Shown here piece after piece: positions 60,541 through 64,000 of a stretch of 64,000 nt of DNA (the stretch's first letter is position 1; each line of letters opens with the position of its first letter). Under the pieces are notes generated by a model. That model had not been told where the DNA came from, made no database searches, and saw only the letters and a list, made by a program, of their open reading frames with translations. The DNA comes from Alnus glutinosa (lineage: Eukaryota; Streptophyta; Magnoliopsida; Fagales; Betulaceae), in contig NC_084887.1 of assembly GCF_958979055.1 (NCBI RefSeq), forward strand, positions 26,592,044 to 26,656,043, read 5' to 3'. The translations under genes were made by a program, and so were the position numbers.

Positions 60541-61110
60541 AGTATGGGAATTGGCAACTAATAAATAACATATTGAGAAGCTAGATTCTGACATGCAAGA
60601 TGTTGGACAAAGAGTTTTTTGATTGGCAATTAGAGCCAATTCTACGGAAGAGCGTATGCAGCAGATGGAAGAAGCTTTGCAAGAAATTACTAAACTTCTC
60701 AAATCCTCACACGGATAGTGACACCAACAGATGGATTTACTGTAGCAATGGCTCAGTGTGTTTCGGCCTAACAAATGGCTCGTGAAAGGATAAATTTAGT
60801 CATTTAATTAATATTTTAATTTTCACAGAGTTAGGTCTCTGCATAGGTTTTCAACTGGCTAAATATGAATGACATTCACGAAACTGCATTTTGGACTCAT
60901 AATGGATATTATGAGTATATGGTCATGCCATTTGGTTTGTTTAATATTCTTTGACGACATTTTAATCTCTAGTTCATCTTAGTTTACTACGACCTTTCAA
61001 GCAAAAGAGGCATTTGTAATGTTCTGAGCAAATGAAAGTCGAAGTAAATTAAGAATTTGAAGATAACGAAATAAAATAATAAATCAAGTATATGTTTTGA
61101 TGTCATGCAG
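60541..61110 (+). mobile_element. Gypsy retrotransposon relic (unit 2, after the beta gene)
   Basis: Unit-2 counterpart of 41446-42040: gag-like wording, then reverse-transcriptase wording around ETAFWTHNGYY and VMPFG, and the shared AT-rich tail. Old and broken. Confidence 0.72.
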
Positions 61111-61952
61111 AACTAAGGAAGTTTTGACAAAATATGATAGTAAGTTGGAGCTTAAGATTGAAGGTAAATTAAAATAAAACAAATATTTCCTAAAATAGCA
61201 AAAAAGTTAACAGTAGTGTTTGGAGGAACAAAAAAAACAAAGAGTGGATTTGGGGCCCAAAAAAGGCGCCTACTGATTGAAGTTGGGTGGCCGCGACTTG
61301 CGCGCTGAAAATAGCTTTATGGGTTTGGGTCATATACGTAATTTTAGTACTTATAGCAAAAGTTATATCCAATTTATTATCATATATACAATTAGGGTTG
61401 TAATTAAGCTAAACCGAGCCGAGTTTTAAGTTTCAAGACTGACTCATTTATGAGTCGAGCTTTAATAGTCGAGTTCGAATTCGAGCCGAGCTATGAAATG
61501 TGTGTTCAAGCTCGACTCGTTTAAAATTTGGACGAGCTCGAGATTGTTGAGATGAAATTTTAAATTATTTGTTATGTAGTGTCAAATTGGGTGTACATCA
61601 ATTATGTGAACTACGACATTTCCTCAGTTACCTGTTGGAGCAAATCAAAATAGGCGTAGCAAGTCAGCCTATAGAAACTTGTTAAGTTTATTTTCCTTTT
61701 CCATTTCCGCTGTAGCCAATTTGCAATGGAATATTTTGTCCACCTTAACTAAATAAATTCCATTGAAGGCATTTTTGGGCCCGATTTGGGATTGACATTG
61801 TCTTAAAATTGCTTTGATTTTGGTTGTTATGGTCTTCTGTAGTTTGCTGGCAAAGTTATCTAATTTACCTTTCAAACAAAAATTCACAACCCTGTCTTTT
61901 TCTTTCAATTAACTGATTATTGTGTTGATTCTTCAATGTCTGTCTGTTGCAA
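61111..61952. other. Spacer with hAT-MITE relic
   Basis: Copy of 42041-42839, including the cgagctcgagc MITE relic (61390-61545). A minus-strand open frame of 79 codons (61669-61908) is open in both copies (other: 42556-42795) with 4 residue differences, but matches no family I know. Confidence 0.45.
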
Positions 61953-62054
61953 TTAATTTTGAACAAGGTTCTCTTCCTCGGATCCAGTACTCGAACCATT
62001 GTTGATAAGCCTATTGCACCAGATGCAGCTGTTCATGCAATTGTTGAAGAGCAT
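61953..62054 (+). pseudogene. Orphan exon of an organellar bL21 gene (unit 2)
   Basis: Copy of 42840-42941, still in frame (LILNKVLFLGSSTRTIVDKP then IAPDAAVHAIVEEH). The upstream acceptor is lost (gcaa where unit 1 has gag) and the donor has changed from gtaagt to gcgagt. No flanking bL21 exons. Non-functional fragment. Confidence 0.6.
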
Positions 62055-62089
62055 GCGAGTGTGACACTAATCTTACTCTCGTGTCTATG

Positions 62090-62654
62090 TGATACCGAAC
62101 AGAAATAGAGATAAACACTACACAAAATCACACTCAAAATGAAAAATAAACGTTCACCACCCAAGAGATAACACCAAAGGGATACAGAATATCACCACCC
62201 AAATGATTATAACAAGAGATACAGAACTTTAAAAACTCACCACTCTAAGGATCACATCAAAGAGATACAGAGATACATAGAGAACACTCATCTCACAAGC
62301 CAAAGACTGATGTTTAAACAAAACTCTAATCTACCCTACAAGTATTATATAAGCTTAGAACAACCCTTTAAGCATAGGATAAGCATCTAACTTTCGGCAT
62401 GCAACTTCAAATGGACAGAAACCTTTTTCGTTGCAAAGATAAGATTCTGAACTTAAAATTAGACCTAGGAATGTCTTGGAAATGATGGATAATTGGACGG
62501 CCACAATGATTTTTATAACTCTCTAGACTGCATCGGGATTTCTTTCATTTGAGCCTTTACATTCTGTTGAACCAGTAGACTTAATTGTGCTGAAGCTTGA
62601 ACTTCTTTTAAATCATCCTTGTTATATATTCCCATTTCAGGCTGGCCCGCATCA
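62090..62654 (-). mobile_element. Solo LTR inserted in the end of unit 2
   Basis: 565 bp with ends TGATACC and GCATCA (TG...CA), flanked by an exact 5-bp duplication ctatg (62085-62089 and 62655-62659). Removing it restores the unit-1 wording tctatggcaatattg. Read on the minus strand it has a TATA-like cttatataatac, giving the orientation. No internal region. Probably copia-type by style; lineage not certain. Confidence 0.87.
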
Positions 62655-62890
62655 CTATGGCAATATTGCATTTGTGGGATGCTCTTATTATTATTTTCAA
62701 TCATGTTGATTCCATGGGAGACATTTCTTGCAAAATTAATTCACGAGGAAGAGAGGAATTTAAAAGTGAAGAGATGCTTAATTCAGAAGAGACACAGTCA
62801 TTATATTTGAGTTCCGATAAAGATGTCCATTGGGATGCATGGAGCCGATGAAAAAGTCTGTCACAGCAAGAACTTTTCATCTAAACAAAC

Positions 62891-63314
62891 TGTAACACGC
62901 CAGTTACTCTCCTAAGAATTAAATGCAGAAAATAGAAAGAAATTGAGAATGGAGGTAGAAGAAACGAAGAGAAATGAGAGAACTTTATTAAAAGGGCCAA
63001 TTCAAGATGGCTAATCTCCAAGTTCTTGGCAATTCAAGGAGCCAAGGGCCTCCAAAGTTCACAAATGAACAATACAATTCAATGCCTGCCTTTCTCTTCT
63101 TCTACCTCCCTTTTATACAAGTTCACTCTTACAGTTATTCCTAACATATCGACTACATGGTTATAACAGCATAAGAACTACAGTTCAACAAGAACAACCG
63201 ACTGACTATCTAGTTATTAACTCTCCAGCTTATCTCTTCTTGACTTGGCAGCTTCTGCCTTCTTCACTCTTGAGGGAATGTCACGTATAACAAGTCACCG
63301 AATAGCTTGTTACA
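62891..63314 (-). mobile_element. Solo LTR with 5-bp target duplication
   Basis: 424 bp starting TGTAACACGC and ending GCTTGTTACA (inverted ends TGTAACA/TGTTACA), flanked by an exact 5-bp duplication caaac (62886-62890 and 63315-63319). On the minus strand it shows tataaaagggagg as TATA box and aataaag as poly(A) signal. No internal region. Confidence 0.9.
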
Positions 63315-63833
63315 CAAACTGTAATACAAAGAGAAGGAAACAGTTTATATATCTAGCTTCACAGATACCAACTGCTGTGTTATATTAAGGTTTTTCTGAT
63401 ACCAACTTTATAACAGGGAGAAATCGTGATATAAAATGTGATAATTCAAATTTTTGATAGAGCAGAATACTAGTCAACCTGAAGTTGCTAATTTGTAATC
63501 CATACTGCTTAGGTTGGCTTCTATGGTGGCCAATAAATTGCTTTTCCGTAATTTTAACCTTGATTTCAAATTGCTATTTGGATTACTGAAAACTTTAGAA
63601 ATGATAAGACAAAGTGCCAGACAATATAACAAGAGAGTCTCGACAACAATTAATAAAATCTGCATTAAGAACAAACTACAGATAGCAACATTTTGAATTG
63701 GATGTACTAAAATACAAGTCAATATCCATCAAACATGAAAACACTGGGAAAAAAAGTCTCGACAACAATCAATACGCATTAATATCCATCATGCTTGCCA
63801 ATTTTTTATTTTTTTTATATTATTATTATTATT

Positions 63834-63870
<37 letters not shown>

Positions 63871-64000
63871 AGAGAAGGAAAAAATAAATTGGCTTACAAC
63901 AATATCTTGAACAAGGAAAGAACCAAACATCTTGACCCATCTGATTTTAATTTTACAGCGGTTAAGTCGCAACGAAGTTTTAGGACAATATAGGAAGTCT
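63315..64000. other. Terminal spacer
   Basis: AT-rich sequence past the duplication, with ttattattatt and a poly-A tract (63838-63869). Short frames show no recognisable domain. I see no gene. Confidence 0.5.

Larger units (their letters stand above)
43744..62668. repeat. Unit 2 of the large direct tandem duplication
   Basis: Second copy of 16277-42987, in the same order and orientation. It starts inside eIF2D intron 6 and ends in the bL21-exon intron. Its last 14 bp (ctatggcaatattg, 62655-62668) are split from the rest by a solo LTR inserted at 62090. It lacks the 12.8-kb CACTA but has its own insertions: MITEs at 48183 and 56858, a small CACTA at 52029, a hAT at 54113, a TIR element at 59128 and the solo LTR. 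Confidence 0.93.

Noticed and set aside
62513-62704. Minus-strand 63-codon frame considered as a host exon
   Set aside because: It lies across the end of a solo LTR (62090-62654) with an exact target duplication, so it is not a host gene.
1-64000. CRISPR arrays, bacterial operons, tRNA or rRNA genes
   Set aside because: Nothing with the required structure was seen; the window is plant nuclear DNA.

Overview
This window is nuclear DNA of a flowering plant, very probably a woody eudicot. The genes have plant introns, plant gene families and AT-rich spacers, and are crowded by plant hAT, MULE, CACTA, gypsy and copia elements. I cannot name the species from sequence alone.

Layout. (1) 1-3.9 kb: an intronless GH81 endo-1,3-beta-glucanase. 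(2) 3.9-10.8 kb: a transposon-rich spacer with a three-level nest (solo LTR inside a hAT inside another hAT), a MULE-type MITE, a LINE RNase H relic and a copia relic. (3) 10.9-17.5 kb: a complete eight-exon gene for translation factor eIF2D, with one GC-AG intron. (4) 16.3-62.7 kb: a large direct tandem duplication. Each unit runs eIF2D 3' end, alpha-type CXE18-like carboxylesterase, gypsy relic, beta-type carboxylesterase, gypsy relic, orphan exon of an organellar bL21 gene. Unit 1 (16277-42987) uses the end of the real eIF2D gene. Unit 2 (43744-62668) starts with a truncated eIF2D pseudogene. A copia fragment lies exactly at the junction. The four carboxylesterase genes (20886, 38854, 48572, 57373) are all intact, intronless, GC-rich, on the same strand, and keep the Ser-Asp-His triad.

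Each unit was invaded separately after the duplication. Unit 1 holds a 12.8-kb CACTA element (22891-35707) with two spliced genes that both read open, and about 1.9 kb of telomere-like CCCTAAA repeats inside it. Unit 2 holds a 1.5-kb non-autonomous CACTA of another family (52029-53561) close to the equivalent position. Other unit-specific arrivals are hAT elements, MITEs and two solo LTRs, several with exact target-site duplications.

How it fits together. The carboxylesterases form a young cluster made by two rounds of duplication: one alpha/beta split carrying a gypsy relic, then a block duplication. The 3' half of the beta pair is identical between units while its 5' half and flanks differ, which suggests recent gene conversion. 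GH81 (glucan hydrolysis), eIF2D (translation) and the esterases have no evident shared pathway; the cluster is explained by duplication history, not by co-function.
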